Shown: positions 27,913 to 37,203 of the stretch, piece by piece
Layout of the letters: every line of letters begins with the position of its first letter
How positions within the stretch are numbered: the stretch's first letter is position 1
Assembly: GCF_000010425.1 (NCBI RefSeq)
Contig: NC_008618.1
Location: 1,357,946 to 1,421,945, forward strand
Source: Bifidobacterium adolescentis ATCC 15703
Lineage (GTDB): Bacteria; Actinomycetota; Actinomycetes; Actinomycetales; Bifidobacteriaceae
Reading direction: 5' to 3'
DNA length: 64,000 bases
Translations under genes and position numbers: made by a program
Notes under the pieces: model-generated
Databases searched by the model: none
What the model was told of the DNA's origin: nothing
Seen by the model: the letters and a program-made list of their open reading frames with translations, nothing else

Positions 27913-30900
27913 GATTCGAATATCCCTCCCAACTGCCGGTTTCCACGGCGCGCGACGACATCGCCGAAGCGGTCAGAGCAAGCCAGGTGGTGATCATTTC
28001 CGGACAGACGGGTTCCGGTAAGACCACGCAGCTACCGAAGATCCTGCTTGAGCTGGGCCGCGGCTCGCATGGCAGGCAGATCGTGCACACGCAGCCGCGC
28101 AGGCTCGCCGCACGTACCGTCGCCGAGCGAATCGCCAGCGAAATGGGCGTGAAGCTGGGCGAGGAAGTCGGCTATCAGGTGCGGTTCACCGACGAAAGCT
28201 CGCCGAAGACACGGCTGCGCGTCGTGACCGACGGTATCCTGCTGGCGCAGATCCAACGCGATCCCAAGCTCATGCAGTACGACACGATCGTCATCGACGA
28301 GGCGCATGAGCGCAGCCTGAACATCGATTTCCTGCTCGGCTATCTGACCGCGTTGCTGCCGAAACGACGCGATCTGAAGCTCGTCATCACGTCCGCCACC
28401 ATCGATTCGGTGAAGTTCCAGGAGCATTTCGAACACGCGCTGCATACGAAAGTGCCGGTGATCGAAGTGTCGGGACGCACCTACCCCGTGCAGATCGTGT
28501 ACGAGCCGTTGGGTACCGCGCCGGCGCTGATGCGCTCCGTGCCGGGCTTCGAAACCGGCGCGATGCCGGGAGACGCTGACTACGAGAGCCTGTCCGCAGC
28601 GCCGGATGGTAGGGATGGCCGCGATTCACGCGATACGAACGTGGACATGCCCACCGCCGTGGCACGCGCCTGCGCCGAACTGGTCATCCATTCAAGCCAC
28701 GACCGCGGGCCACGCGACATCCTCGTGTTCGCCTCCGGCGAGCGCGACATCCACGAATTCGAAAACGCGCTGCGCCGCCATTACGGACCGCGCGCGGTGG
28801 ACATGCGCCGCCCCGACGCGATCGAGATCGTGCCCCTGTTCGCCAGGCTCTCCTCGAAGGAGCAGCATAAGGTGTTCGAGCCGCACGAGCATCAGCGCAT
28901 CGTGATCGCCACGAACGTGGCCGAAACGTCGTTGACGGTGCCGGGCATCCGCTATGTGGTCGATCCGGGCACGGCGCGCATCTCCCGTTATTCGAAGACG
29001 GCGAAGGTGCAGCGACTGCCGATCGAACCAATCAGCCAGGCGAGCGCGAACCAACGTTCGGGCCGCTGCGGCCGTATCGCCGACGGCATCGCGATCCGCC
29101 TGTACTCACGTGAGGATTTCGAGACGCGTCCCGAATTCACGGAGCCGGAGATCCTACGCACGTCCTTGGGCGCGGTCGCCCTGCACATGCTGTCGGTGGG
29201 CGTGGCGCGCACCGCGCGGGATGTGACGGATTTCGGTTTCATCGACCCGCCGGATATGAAGGCCGTATCCGATGGTTTCAACGAGCTGACCGAACTGAAG
29301 GCCATCGCCCGCAAGCATGGCGAAGTGGTGTTGACGCATACGGGCCGCATGCTGGCGCGCATCCCGATCGACGTGCGTTTGGGCCGCATGATCATCGAGG
29401 CCGCGAAGTCAACCACGCCGAACACACTGGCCGCCGTATTGGTGGTCGTGGCGTTCCTCAGCCTGCAGGATCCGCGCGAACGTCCCGATGAGAACCGTGA
29501 GGAGGCGGACCGCATCCACAACCGGTATGCGGACCCGACCAGTGACTTCCTGACCGCGTTGAACCTGTGGGACCGCGTGTTCCAAGCTGATGGCGAACCA
29601 AGCAATTCCGCACTGCGCCGCATCTGCAAGACCGAGTACTTGAGTTGGCTGCGCATGCGCCAATGGAAGGATCTGGTCGCCCAGCTGCGCGAAATGTGCC
29701 GGGAGTTCAAATTCAAGCTCGGCGAGCCAATCCCCGTGTCCCGCCCACCGTTGGAAATCCGCCAGCTACCGCTCAACCAGCAGGCAGCGCATTCGCTGTG
29801 CTGCTCATGGGACGCGCAGGGCATCCACACGTCCATGCTTTCCGGCCTGCTGTCCATGATGGGCATGCAGATCGTGCGCGAGCCGAAGGCTTCCGATTTC
29901 GCCGGGCTCAAGGGAGCGGCACGGGCACGCGCGATGAAACGTGCGCAGAAGATGGCGAAGAACGACTATCAGGGCGCGCGCGGCACGCATTTCGCCCTGT
30001 TCCCCGCCTCCGCCGTAGCCAAGTCGACCCCGCAATGGGTGATGAGCACCGAACTGGTGGAGACAAGCCGGCTGTGGGCGCGGTACTCCGCCGAAATCGA
30101 CCCAGCGTGGGCCGAACCGCTCGCCGGAGCGTTGACGCGCACCACCTACGCCGATCCGCACTGGTCCGGTTCGCGTGGCTCGGCCGTGGCGAGCGCGAAG
30201 GTGCTCCTGTACGGCCTGCCGATCGTGCAGGACCGCACCGTGCAATGGGGGCGCATCAACCCGCTCGAGGCACGCGACTTCCTCATCCGCCAAGGCCTGG
30301 TGGAAGGCGACATCCAGCAACGGTTCTCCTACGACGATTTCGTCATGCGGAACCGCGACATCCTCGAAGACGCGGCCGACGACGCGAGCCGCACCCGCCA
30401 GGTGGCGCAGACCGTCGGCGACGAGGACCTGTTCGACTTCTACAACGCCATCATCCCCAACACCGTCACCAGCGTGGCCGACCTGGCGAAATGGTGGAAG
30501 ACAAGGCACGACGAGCAGCCCGACCTGCTGGATTTCGACCCGGACAAGGTGGAACGCCTCGCCGACTCCGATTCGGTGTCCTTGGACGACTATCCCGACC
30601 ATTGGCATACGCTCGGCACCGACGGCTCCCCCATCGACCTAAGGTTGAGCTACATCTACGATCCGCACGACCCGAACGACGGCGTCACCGTGCACGTGCC
30701 GTTGAAGGCGCTGTCGCGGCTGACCCCGGAACAGTTCACATGGAACGTGCCGGGACTGCTGGACGGGCTCATCGTCGGCATGATCAAATCATTGCCGAAA
30801 ACCCTGCGCGTACAGTTCGTACCCGCCCCGGACACGGCACGCAGGATCCGCGCCTGGATCGACGAACGCTACCCCGACCTACCCGGCTCCGGAAGCCAGC

Positions 30901-32018
30901 AAAAACCAAACCTGGCCCCCGAAAACGAGGATGGCGTCGCCGCATGGCCCGACCTGCCACACGCGTTCACCCAAGCGGCCATCAGCATCGTCGGCGCGCA
31001 AATCCACCCGGAAGTCCTCACTGGCGAACTGTGGAACAAGCTCGCACCATACCTGCGCATGACCTTCGCCGTGGAACAGCAGCTGCCACCCAACCGCAAG
31101 AACCAGCACGGCAGACGGCACGCGCGAGGCCCCGTCAAAACACTCGGCACCGGCAAATCACTCGTCGATCTGCAACGCAAATTCGCCGAGCAGGCCAAAG
31201 CGTCCGCACGCCACATGGTCGAGAAACAAGCCCGAAACGCCGGAGACCAAGGCAAAATCGTCGAAAAAGCCAACCTGCTCAACAAAGCGGGAGCAACCAC
31301 CGAAGCACGCGCCACCATGCTCTGGCAAGGTGCACTCGACACGCTGCGCCTGCCCGGTGAACGCATCTCCTCACGCTGGCTCGGCACGGAAGCGCTCATG
31401 CTCGCCTCCGCCCCCTACAAGTCCACGAAGGAACTCACCGAAGACCTGCAATTGGCCGCCGTCAAACGACTCCTGCCGAACGTGGACCAGCTGCCCGACG
31501 ACGAAGCGCTCGCCAACGCAGTGCTCGACGTGCGCGAAGTGTACGAGGACACCGTGTATGCGGTGGCGCATGACGTGATCGCCATACTGAAACGGTATGC
31601 GGAAGTCGACAAAGCCGTGTCCGGCAAAGCCGACCTGCCCCTGCTGAGCGTGCTGCAGTCGATCCGCGAGCACATCGCCACGCTCGTCTTCCCCGGTTTC
31701 ATCGGCAAGACGCCACCGGACGCATTGCCGTCCATCGAACGATACCTGCACGCCGACCTGCTGCGCCTCGCCAAGGCGAAAAACGACAAGAACCGCGATG
31801 TGCGCTGGGCATGGGAAGCCGACGAAGCCAAACAACTCGCCGACAACACCATGGCGAAAGCACAACGCGAACCAGCCGGCCCACGCCATGAAACACTCAT
31901 GAAACAGGCCGAGACCTTGCGCTGGATGCTCGAGGAATTCTACGTATCCCTTTGGGCGCAGGAACTCGGCACGCCGAAACCGATCAGCCTGCAACGCATC
32001 AAAAAGGCCATCGCCTAG
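27909..32018 (+). CDS. hrpA: DEAH-box ATP-dependent RNA helicase HrpA
   Basis: 1369-residue DEAH/RHA helicase. Motif I GQTGSGKTT lies at residues 32-40 and the DEAH box at 130-133 (VIDEAHERSL). Other motifs visible are SATI (VITSATIDSVKF), VATNVAETSLTVPGI and QRSGRCGRIADG. The HA2/OB region and a long C-terminal DUF3418-type domain follow (SYIYDPHDPNDGVTVHVPLKAL), as in bacterial HrpA. HrpA helps mRNA processing and ribosome rescue in other bacteria. The 4-bp overlap with the methyltransferase suggests one RNA-modifying transcript. Its 3' end abuts the convergent MFS gene after 46 bp. Confidence 0.95.
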   Translation: MRFEYPSQLPVSTARDDIAEAVRASQVVIISGQTGSGKTTQLPKILLELGRGSHGRQIVHTQPRRLAARTVAERIASEMGVKLGEEVGYQVRFTDESSPKTRLRVVTDGILLAQIQRDPKLMQYDTIVIDEAHERSLNIDFLLGYLTALLPKRRDLKLVITSATIDSVKFQEHFEHALHTKVPVIEVSGRTYPVQIVYEPLGTAPALMRSVPGFETGAMPGDADYESLSAAPDGRDGRDSRDTNVDMPTAVARACAELVIHSSHDRGPRDILVFASGERDIHEFENALRRHYGPRAVDMRRPDAIEIVPLFARLSSKEQHKVFEPHEHQRIVIATNVAETSLTVPGIRYVVDPGTARISRYSKTAKVQRLPIEPISQASANQRSGRCGRIADGIAIRLYSREDFETRPEFTEPEILRTSLGAVALHMLSVGVARTARDVTDFGFIDPPDMKAVSDGFNELTELKAIARKHGEVVLTHTGRMLARIPIDVRLGRMIIEAAKSTTPNTLAAVLVVVAFLSLQDPRERPDENREEADRIHNRYADPTSDFLTALNLWDRVFQADGEPSNSALRRICKTEYLSWLRMRQWKDLVAQLREMCREFKFKLGEPIPVSRPPLEIRQLPLNQQAAHSLCCSWDAQGIHTSMLSGLLSMMGMQIVREPKASDFAGLKGAARARAMKRAQKMAKNDYQGARGTHFALFPASAVAKSTPQWVMSTELVETSRLWARYSAEIDPAWAEPLAGALTRTTYADPHWSGSRGSAVASAKVLLYGLPIVQDRTVQWGRINPLEARDFLIRQGLVEGDIQQRFSYDDFVMRNRDILEDAADDASRTRQVAQTVGDEDLFDFYNAIIPNTVTSVADLAKWWKTRHDEQPDLLDFDPDKVERLADSDSVSLDDYPDHWHTLGTDGSPIDLRLSYIYDPHDPNDGVTVHVPLKALSRLTPEQFTWNVPGLLDGLIVGMIKSLPKTLRVQFVPAPDTARRIRAWIDERYPDLPGSGSQQKPNLAPENEDGVAAWPDLPHAFTQAAISIVGAQIHPEVLTGELWNKLAPYLRMTFAVEQQLPPNRKNQHGRRHARGPVKTLGTGKSLVDLQRKFAEQAKASARHMVEKQARNAGDQGKIVEKANLLNKAGATTEARATMLWQGALDTLRLPGERISSRWLGTEALMLASAPYKSTKELTEDLQLAAVKRLLPNVDQLPDDEALANAVLDVREVYEDTVYAVAHDVIAILKRYAEVDKAVSGKADLPLLSVLQSIREHIATLVFPGFIGKTPPDALPSIERYLHADLLRLAKAKNDKNRDVRWAWEADEAKQLADNTMAKAQREPAGPRHETLMKQAETLRWMLEEFYVSLWAQELGTPKPISLQRIKKAIA

Positions 32019-32043
32019 CCACCGACCAAACAACCCAACGGAT

Positions 32044-32091
32044 TGTTCCGTTTCCTCAAACCAGTCAACGCTTCTTGAAGAAACGGAACAA
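32044..32091 (+). terminator. Hairpin terminator of hrpA overlapping the convergent MFS 3' end
   Basis: TTGTTCCGTTTC pairs with GAAACGGAACAA around a 25-base loop. The right arm lies inside the last codons of the convergent MFS gene, so the two genes share this 3' structure. The loop is long and no T-run follows. Confidence 0.5.
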
Positions 32092-33078
32092 CTGCGATTC
32101 CCGAATCAACAACCCTGCAAACAGGCTCGCCACCATCACACCGGCGAACACAGCCAACGGCGTACGCACCGCAGCCGCCAACACCGCCACCCAATGCGCC
32201 ACGATGAGCGATGCCATGAGCACCGCGTGCGCGCAGTAGATCGGACGGATGTGCGTCAGCGGCTCCACTCCCCTGCCCCGGTCCGCGAGCTTGCCGCCAT
32301 ACAGGTTGCTCCACAGGCAGGCCGCGCCGAAGATCACCAGTCCGACACTCAGATATTGCTCCGGCACATGCACTTCATCGCGCATGATCGGAGTCAGGTA
32401 CGTGTAGAACACGTAGCTTGCGGCCGCGCCGCACACCACGTCGAGCACGCCCAGCTGGATGCAGCGGTCGAAGAACAGGCGAAACTGGGACAGGAAGCCG
32501 ATTTTTGCCGCATGGCTGTTGCGCGGCAGCACGGCGACCATGCCGATGATGAGCACGACGGTAAGCGCGTTGACCAGATGGAACGCCCAACGCCAGCCGA
32601 ACGCGTTGGCCACCCAAGTGCCGACCGGCACACCCACCACGGAGGCGATGGAGAAGCCGGAGAACACCCATGCGATGAATTTCGTGCGGAAGGTGTCGGT
32701 GGCCACATCGGGCGCGTAGGTCATGGCGATGGCCACCAGTGTGCCGGACACCAGCGCGATCAGGATGCGTCCGGCCATCAGCACCGCGTAGTTGGGAGCG
32801 AAGGCGCACAGCAGGTTGCCCGCCAGGAACACGCCAATCAGCGTCATATGCGTGGCGAACCGCGGGAAGCGCGCGGACAGGGCCGAACCGAGCGGCGTGA
32901 CCGGCGCGTACACGAACGCGAACAGCGACACCAGATTGCCGACCGTCACCTCCGACACCTTCAATCCGACGGCGATGTCCGGCAGGATGCCGACCATGAT
33001 GAATTCGCTCATGCCGAGCATGAAGCTCGAGGCGATCAGGATAAGCACCGGAAGATTGAAGAACCGTTCCTTTGCCAT
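32065..33078 (-). CDS. MFS transporter, apparently short by two helices
   Basis: 337-residue carrier of the DHA1/AraJ type. The helix 2-3 loop and the LSARFPRF segment, plus MAGRILIALVSGTLVAIAM and SGFSIASVVGVPVGTWVA in helices 4-5, match sugar/drug efflux members. Ten hydrophobic segments can be counted, ending with PLAVFAGVMVASLFAGLLI and then ESQLFRFFKKR. Normal members have 12 helices and about 390-410 residues, so the last two seem missing. The stop lies next to the convergent hrpA end, and the terminator arm overlaps the tail. It may be a functional shortened form or a decayed gene. The start MAKERF is preferred over one six codons upstream. Confidence 0.75.
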   Translation of the reverse strand: MAKERFFNLPVLILIASSFMLGMSEFIMVGILPDIAVGLKVSEVTVGNLVSLFAFVYAPVTPLGSALSARFPRFATHMTLIGVFLAGNLLCAFAPNYAVLMAGRILIALVSGTLVAIAMTYAPDVATDTFRTKFIAWVFSGFSIASVVGVPVGTWVANAFGWRWAFHLVNALTVVLIIGMVAVLPRNSHAAKIGFLSQFRLFFDRCIQLGVLDVVCGAAASYVFYTYLTPIMRDEVHVPEQYLSVGLVIFGAACLWSNLYGGKLADRGRGVEPLTHIRPIYCAHAVLMASLIVAHWVAVLAAAVRTPLAVFAGVMVASLFAGLLIRESQLFRFFKKR

Positions 33079-33169
33079 GCCGCATTTCCCTTCCACACCG
33101 GGACATCAATCGATTGACGTAACCAATCCGAGGCGACACTATGCCATGCGCGATACAATATGACGCACG

Positions 33170-34096
33170 ATGACACGCAAGACGAACAGCACGCGCAAAG
33201 CACGGAAAACCCGCAATCGCAAGCCCCTCAATCTCAAGAATCTCCGCACCATGTGGCGGAAGGCGAATCCCGTCGCACGCATCGGCATGGTCGCCACCGC
33301 GACCGTGGCAGCGATCGCGGCGATCGCCATCATCGTGGGGGCGGTGCGCTTCATCGGCTGGCGCGTGCAGGTGAACGAGGCGCTCACCGCGCAAAGCCAG
33401 TCGCAGTCGCAATACGACTTCAATCCCGGCAACATCATTTCCGACGGCACGTTCTTCAACGGCAATGCGTTGAGCGAGCAGCAGGTCAGCACCATCATCG
33501 AACAGCAGGGCGTGGCCTGCAGTGGCGAACGATGCCTGAAGTCCATGACGTTCAGCACCGAATCGCAGTCCGCGGACGAATATTGCCAGGCTTATGATGG
33601 TGGCCCGAACGAAAGCGCGGCGGCGATTGTCTACAAGGCGGGCAAGGCATGCGGCATCAGCCAGAAGGTGCTGCTCACCGTGTTGCAAAAGGAGCAGCAT
33701 CTGCTCACGGCCACCAATCCAAACGATTTCCAATTCAAAGCGGCGATGGGCCTGAGCTGCCCGGATGATGCGAACTGCGACCCCACCTATGCCGGCTTCT
33801 TCAAACAGGTGTACGGCGCGGCCAAACGGTACCAGTACTATCTTCGGCACGAGGGACGCTACGGCTACCATGCCGGACGGCTCAATTACATCCAGTACAA
33901 TCCAAATGCCGGCTGCGGCGGCAGCAACGTGTACATCGAGAACCGGGCGACCGCGCTGCTGTACATATACACCCCGTATCAGCCGAATGCCGCGGCGCTC
34001 GAAGCGGGGGCCGGTGAAGGCGATTCCTGCTCGTCATACGGCAACCGCAATTTCGCGATTATCTACCATTCGATGTTCGGCAGCCCGCGAGGCTGA
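33170..34096 (+). CDS. Membrane-anchored exported protein with conserved actinobacterial surface domain
   Basis: 308-residue protein. A very basic N-terminus (TRKTNSTRKARKTRNRK) precedes one membrane helix (about residues 40-62), then an extracellular domain of about 230 residues. It contains DFNPGNIISDGTFFNGNALSEQQVSTIIEQQG, CGISQKVLLTVLQKEQHLL, MGLSCPDDANCDPTYAGFF and YIQYNPNAGCGGSNVYIENRATALLYIYTPYQPNAAAL. These phrases recur in secreted actinobacterial proteins, often beside cell-wall hydrolase or hemagglutinin-type modules. The KEQ and paired Cys resemble a lysozyme-like fold, but no catalytic assignment is made. It diverges from the MFS gene with only about 90 bp between start codons. 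Confidence 0.65.
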   Translation: MTRKTNSTRKARKTRNRKPLNLKNLRTMWRKANPVARIGMVATATVAAIAAIAIIVGAVRFIGWRVQVNEALTAQSQSQSQYDFNPGNIISDGTFFNGNALSEQQVSTIIEQQGVACSGERCLKSMTFSTESQSADEYCQAYDGGPNESAAAIVYKAGKACGISQKVLLTVLQKEQHLLTATNPNDFQFKAAMGLSCPDDANCDPTYAGFFKQVYGAAKRYQYYLRHEGRYGYHAGRLNYIQYNPNAGCGGSNVYIENRATALLYIYTPYQPNAAALEAGAGEGDSCSSYGNRNFAIIYHSMFGSPRG

Positions 34097-34107
34097 TGCA
34101 TCCCAAT

Positions 34108-34134
34108 GAGGATATGCCGTTCGAGCATATCCTC
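34108..34134 (+). terminator. Hairpin after the exported-protein gene
   Basis: GAGGATATGC and GCATATCCTC pair around a 7-base loop just after the stop of the exported-protein gene. No T-tract follows, so terminator strength is uncertain. Confidence 0.55.
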
Positions 34135-34197
34135 GACCAGTCCGACACCGATTCCCCGTGGCCTTTCCGCCATAGACGTGTGCGAAACGCACGAGCA

Positions 34198-34233
34198 AGG
34201 CCGCCGCCCGGTTTATGTTCCGGACGGCGGCCT
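34198..34233 (-). terminator. Terminator after glnA2
   Basis: AGGCCGCCGCCCGG / CCGGACGGCGGCCT form a GC-rich stem with an 8-base loop. It lies downstream of the glutamine synthetase gene on the minus strand, followed there by TTGC; it can also act on the opposite strand. Confidence 0.75.
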
Positions 34234-34267
34234 CGTGTATGACGTTTTGTCTATCGATGGTCCGCGA

Positions 34268-35605
34268 TCACAGCTTCGGCAGATACTTCTTCAGCTCGAA
34301 CGGGGTGACCTGCTTGCGGTACTCATCCCATTCCTGATGCTTGTTGCGCAGGAAGTATTCGAACGCATGCTCGCCGAGCACATCCGCCACGAAGTCGGAC
34401 TTCTCCATGATCTTCAGAGCCTCGTCAAGCGATTCCGGCAGCGGCTGGATGCCCATGGCCTGGCGTTCGGCGTCGGTGAGCTCCCACACGTCGTCACTGG
34501 TCGGCTCCCCCAGCTGCATCTGCTTGTCGATGCCATCGAGTCCGGCGGCCAGCAGCACGGAGTATGCGAGGTACGGATTGGCGACCGGGTCCAACGCGCG
34601 GAATTCCATACGGGCGGAGTTGCCCTTACCTGGCTTGTACTGCGGGATGCGCAGCAACGCGGAACGGTTGTTATGGCCCCAGCAGATGTAGCTCGGCGCT
34701 TCGGCACCGCCCCACAGCCTCTTGTAGGAGTTGACGTACTGGTCGGTGACCGCGCAGATCTCGGCCGCGTGGTACAGGATGCCGGCGGCAAACTGACGTG
34801 CGGTGACGGACATATTGAATTCCTGGCCGGCCTCGTAGAACGCGTTGGCATCGCCTTCGAACAGGCTCAGATGCGTGTGCATGCCGGATCCCGGAGCGTC
34901 GACAAGCGGCTTCGGCATGAAGCTGGCATGGATGCCACGCTCCAGAGAGATCTCCTTGACGACGGTGCGGAAGGTCATGATGTTGTCGGCCGTGGTGAGT
35001 GCGTCCGCATATCGCAGATCGATCTCGTTCTGGCCTGGCCCCGCCTCATGATGCGAGTATTCCACCGAAATGCCCATCTGTTCGAGCATATTGACGGTGG
35101 CGCGGCGGAAGTCCATGCCAGGGCTACGCGGCACGTGATCGAAGTAACCGCCCTCGTCGATTGGTTTCGGTGTACGGGACCAATCATCCTGCTTCTCGAA
35201 CAGGTAGAACTCGATTTCCGGATGCACGTAGAACGTGAATCCCTTTTCCTTGGCTTTGGCCAGCGCCTGCTTGAGCACATGGCGTGGATCGCCCAACGAT
35301 GGCTCGCCATCGGGGGTGAGCACGTCGCAGAACATACGTGCGGTGCCCTGCGGGCCTCCGCGCCACGGAAGAATCTGGAACGTCGACGGATCGGGCTTGA
35401 CGATCATATCGTCTTCGGACACGCGGGTGAGGCCTTCCACGGCGGAACCGTCGAATCCGAGCCCTTCCTCGAATGCGGCTTCCAGTTCCGCCGGCGCGAT
35501 GGCCACGGACTTCAGTGTTCCCAACACATCCGTGAACCATAGACGAATGAAGCGCACGTCGCGTTCCTCGACCGTGCGCAAAGCAAACTCTTGCTGTTTA
35601 TCCAT
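34268..35605 (-). CDS. Glutamine synthetase, GlnA2 type
   Basis: 445-residue type I-like glutamine synthetase. The beta-Grasp N-terminus reads RFIRLWFTDVLGTLKSVAIAP, with LGFDGSAVEGLTRVSEDDM. Metal and ATP residues are in YVHPEIEFYLFE, NEIDLRYADAL, GSGMHTHLSLFEG and NSYKRL, and RMEFRALDPVANPYLAYSVLLAAGL follows. It resembles mycobacterial GlnA2 rather than the housekeeping GlnA1; no NLYDLPP-type adenylylation motif is seen near the C-terminus. It lies 62 bp after hisA/priA on the same strand. It might supply glutamine to HisH, or, as reported for some GlnA2-like enzymes, act on another amine. The start MDKQQEF matches the family; a longer start eight codons upstream is possible. Confidence 0.9.
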   Translation of the reverse strand: MDKQQEFALRTVEERDVRFIRLWFTDVLGTLKSVAIAPAELEAAFEEGLGFDGSAVEGLTRVSEDDMIVKPDPSTFQILPWRGGPQGTARMFCDVLTPDGEPSLGDPRHVLKQALAKAKEKGFTFYVHPEIEFYLFEKQDDWSRTPKPIDEGGYFDHVPRSPGMDFRRATVNMLEQMGISVEYSHHEAGPGQNEIDLRYADALTTADNIMTFRTVVKEISLERGIHASFMPKPLVDAPGSGMHTHLSLFEGDANAFYEAGQEFNMSVTARQFAAGILYHAAEICAVTDQYVNSYKRLWGGAEAPSYICWGHNNRSALLRIPQYKPGKGNSARMEFRALDPVANPYLAYSVLLAAGLDGIDKQMQLGEPTSDDVWELTDAERQAMGIQPLPESLDEALKIMEKSDFVADVLGEHAFEYFLRNKHQEWDEYRKQVTPFELKKYLPKL

Positions 35606-35667
35606 AGTGTCCAATCGTTCCATGCGCATGTTACGAACGTCGTTAACACATGCCGTGTCGCGACATG

Positions 35668-36393
35668 TCAGCGTGCGACTTCGAGGGCTTCCTCCAGCGT
35701 GAAGGCGCGCGCGTACAGCGATTTGCCGAGAATCGCGGCGTCCACGCCCAGTTCGGCGAGCTCCTTGATGTTGCGCAGGTCGTCGAGCTTGGAGATGCCA
35801 CCGGATGCGGTGACCTTCGCGTCGGTGCGGGACGCCACTTCGCGCAGCAGCTCGATGTTCGGGCCGCTCATCATGCCGTCGCGTGCCACGTCGGTGACCA
35901 CGTAACGGGAGCAGCCGACGGAGTCGAGGAACTTCATGGTCTCGAACAGGTCGCCACCTTCCTTCACCCAGCCGCGGGCCGCGAGGGTGTGGCCGCGCAC
36001 GTCAAGGCCGACGGCCACACGGTCGCCGTACTTCTTGATGACGGAAGCGGTCCAGTCGGGGTTCTCCAGAGCCGCGGTGCCGATGTTCACGCGGGCCGCG
36101 CCGGCTTCGAGCGCCGCGTCGAGCGAGGCGTCGTCGCGCACGCCGCCGGACATTTCGATGTTGACCTTGTCGCCCAGTTCCTTGACGATGGCGCGCAGCT
36201 GGTCACGGTTGTTGCCGGTGCCGAATGCGGCGTCGAGATCGACGAGGTGGATCCATTCCGCACCCGATTCCACCCACGTGCGGGCGGCTTCCAGCGGGGA
36301 GCCGTAGTCGGTTTCGGAGCCGGATTCGCCTTGGCGCAGGCGCACGGCCTTGCCATCACGGACGTCGACGGCGGGAAGCAGCGTCAAAGACAT
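35668..36393 (-). CDS. priA: Phosphoribosyl isomerase A (HisA, PriA type)
   Basis: 241-residue TIM-barrel isomerase. It opens the ribose of ProFAR in histidine synthesis (HisA reaction), and in actinobacteria often also isomerises PRA in tryptophan synthesis (TrpF reaction). The catalytic Asp10 ([14 protein letters not shown]) and Asp168 (VVTDVARDG) are present, with phosphate-binding strands at [12 protein letters not shown] and [12 protein letters not shown]. The segment [12 protein letters not shown] holds Arg140 and Trp142, the pair associated with dual specificity in PriA. A short spacer rich in TTGCGATT separates it from hisH. Whether a separate trpF exists elsewhere cannot be seen. Confidence 0.9.
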   Translation of the reverse strand: MSLTLLPAVDVRDGKAVRLRQGESGSETDYGSPLEAARTWVESGAEWIHLVDLDAAFGTGNNRDQLRAIVKELGDKVNIEMSGGVRDDASLDAALEAGAARVNIGTAALENPDWTASVIKKYGDRVAVGLDVRGHTLAARGWVKEGGDLFETMKFLDSVGCSRYVVTDVARDGMMSGPNIELLREVASRTDAKVTASGGISKLDDLRNIKELAELGVDAAILGKSLYARAFTLEEALEVAR

Positions 36394-36440
36394 GTCATAC
36401 CTTTCGTTGCGTTGAACGGTTTTCGGCCGTTCAACGGATC

Positions 36441-36485
36441 TTGCGATTACCGATTTGAATTTACGATTTTGCGATTGTTGCGATT
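36441..36485. repeat. TTGCGATT repeats in the hisH-priA spacer
   Basis: TTGCGATT occurs at 36441-36448, 36469-36476 and 36478-36485, with TTACGATT at 36461-36468, all in a 111-bp spacer. Similar words occur in the hisC-hisB spacer. Confidence 0.65.
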
Positions 36486-36504
36486 GCCTTGCACGAATCC
36501 GCGT

Positions 36505-37152
36505 TCAGAACGTCGCAACCCAGTTACGCAGCAGCTGCGCGCCGGCTTCGGCGGATTTCTCCGGATGGAACTGCGTGGCGAACAACGGTCCACGTTCGTA
36601 GGCGGCCACGAATCGGCTGCGCCCGTAGGTGCACCACGTCACATGCTCTTCCGCATCGCCGAAGTCCAGCTGGTCGGCGGAGGTGTCGGCAGGCGAAGCG
36701 CTCATCGCGGCAAAGGAGTGCACGAAATAGAATCGTTCGTTCTCCACGCCCTTGAGCAACACGGAACCTTCCGGCGCTTCGACGGTGTCCCAACCCATGT
36801 GCGGCACCACGTCGGCGTCGAGCAGCTCGACATCGCCCTTGATCAGACCGAGACCGGGCGTGCCGTCGCCATGTTCCATGCCACGTTCGAACATGATCTG
36901 CTCGCCCACGCAGACGCCGAGCACCGGGCGGCCGGCGCGCAGACGGTCTTTGATGACCCTGTCTCCGCCGACGCTTTTCAGTCCTTCCATGCATGCGCCG
37001 AACGCGCCCACACCCGGCACCACCAGTCCGTCGGCTTCCAGAGCCTGACGATGGTCGGACGTGAGGGTCACGTCGAGGTCGAGATTGGCCAGCGCGCGCA
37101 CCATGGAACGCACGTTGCCGAAACCGTAATCGAACACCACCACGGAAGTCAT
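36505..37152 (-). CDS. hisH: Imidazole glycerol phosphate synthase subunit HisH
   Basis: 215-residue class I glutamine amidotransferase that hydrolyses glutamine and channels ammonia to HisF. VVFDYGFGNVRSMVRAL opens the domain. The nucleophile is in PVLGVCVGEQIMFE (Cys), and the His-Glu dyad is in LFATQFHPEKSAEAGAQLL. The start MTSVVVFDYG is preceded by AAGAAGGAGAGC; the frame extends 12 codons further. hisF is not in this window. It sits between the orphan gene and priA. Confidence 0.95.
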   Translation of the reverse strand: MTSVVVFDYGFGNVRSMVRALANLDLDVTLTSDHRQALEADGLVVPGVGAFGACMEGLKSVGGDRVIKDRLRAGRPVLGVCVGEQIMFERGMEHGDGTPGLGLIKGDVELLDADVVPHMGWDTVEAPEGSVLLKGVENERFYFVHSFAAMSASPADTSADQLDFGDAEEHVTWCTYGRSRFVAAYERGPLFATQFHPEKSAEAGAQLLRNWVATF

Positions 37153-37203
37153 GGGCGCTCTCCTTCTTTTGCTTGCCGAAGAATCCATCCTTCGGGGAAA
37201 AAC

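Noticed and set aside
29645-31360. 571-codon frame in another phase inside hrpA
   Set aside because: Arg/Pro/Ala-rich out-of-frame reading of a clear helicase gene.
34341-35542. Plus-strand frames opposite glutamine synthetase
   Set aside because: Antisense shadows of a complete GlnA2-type gene.
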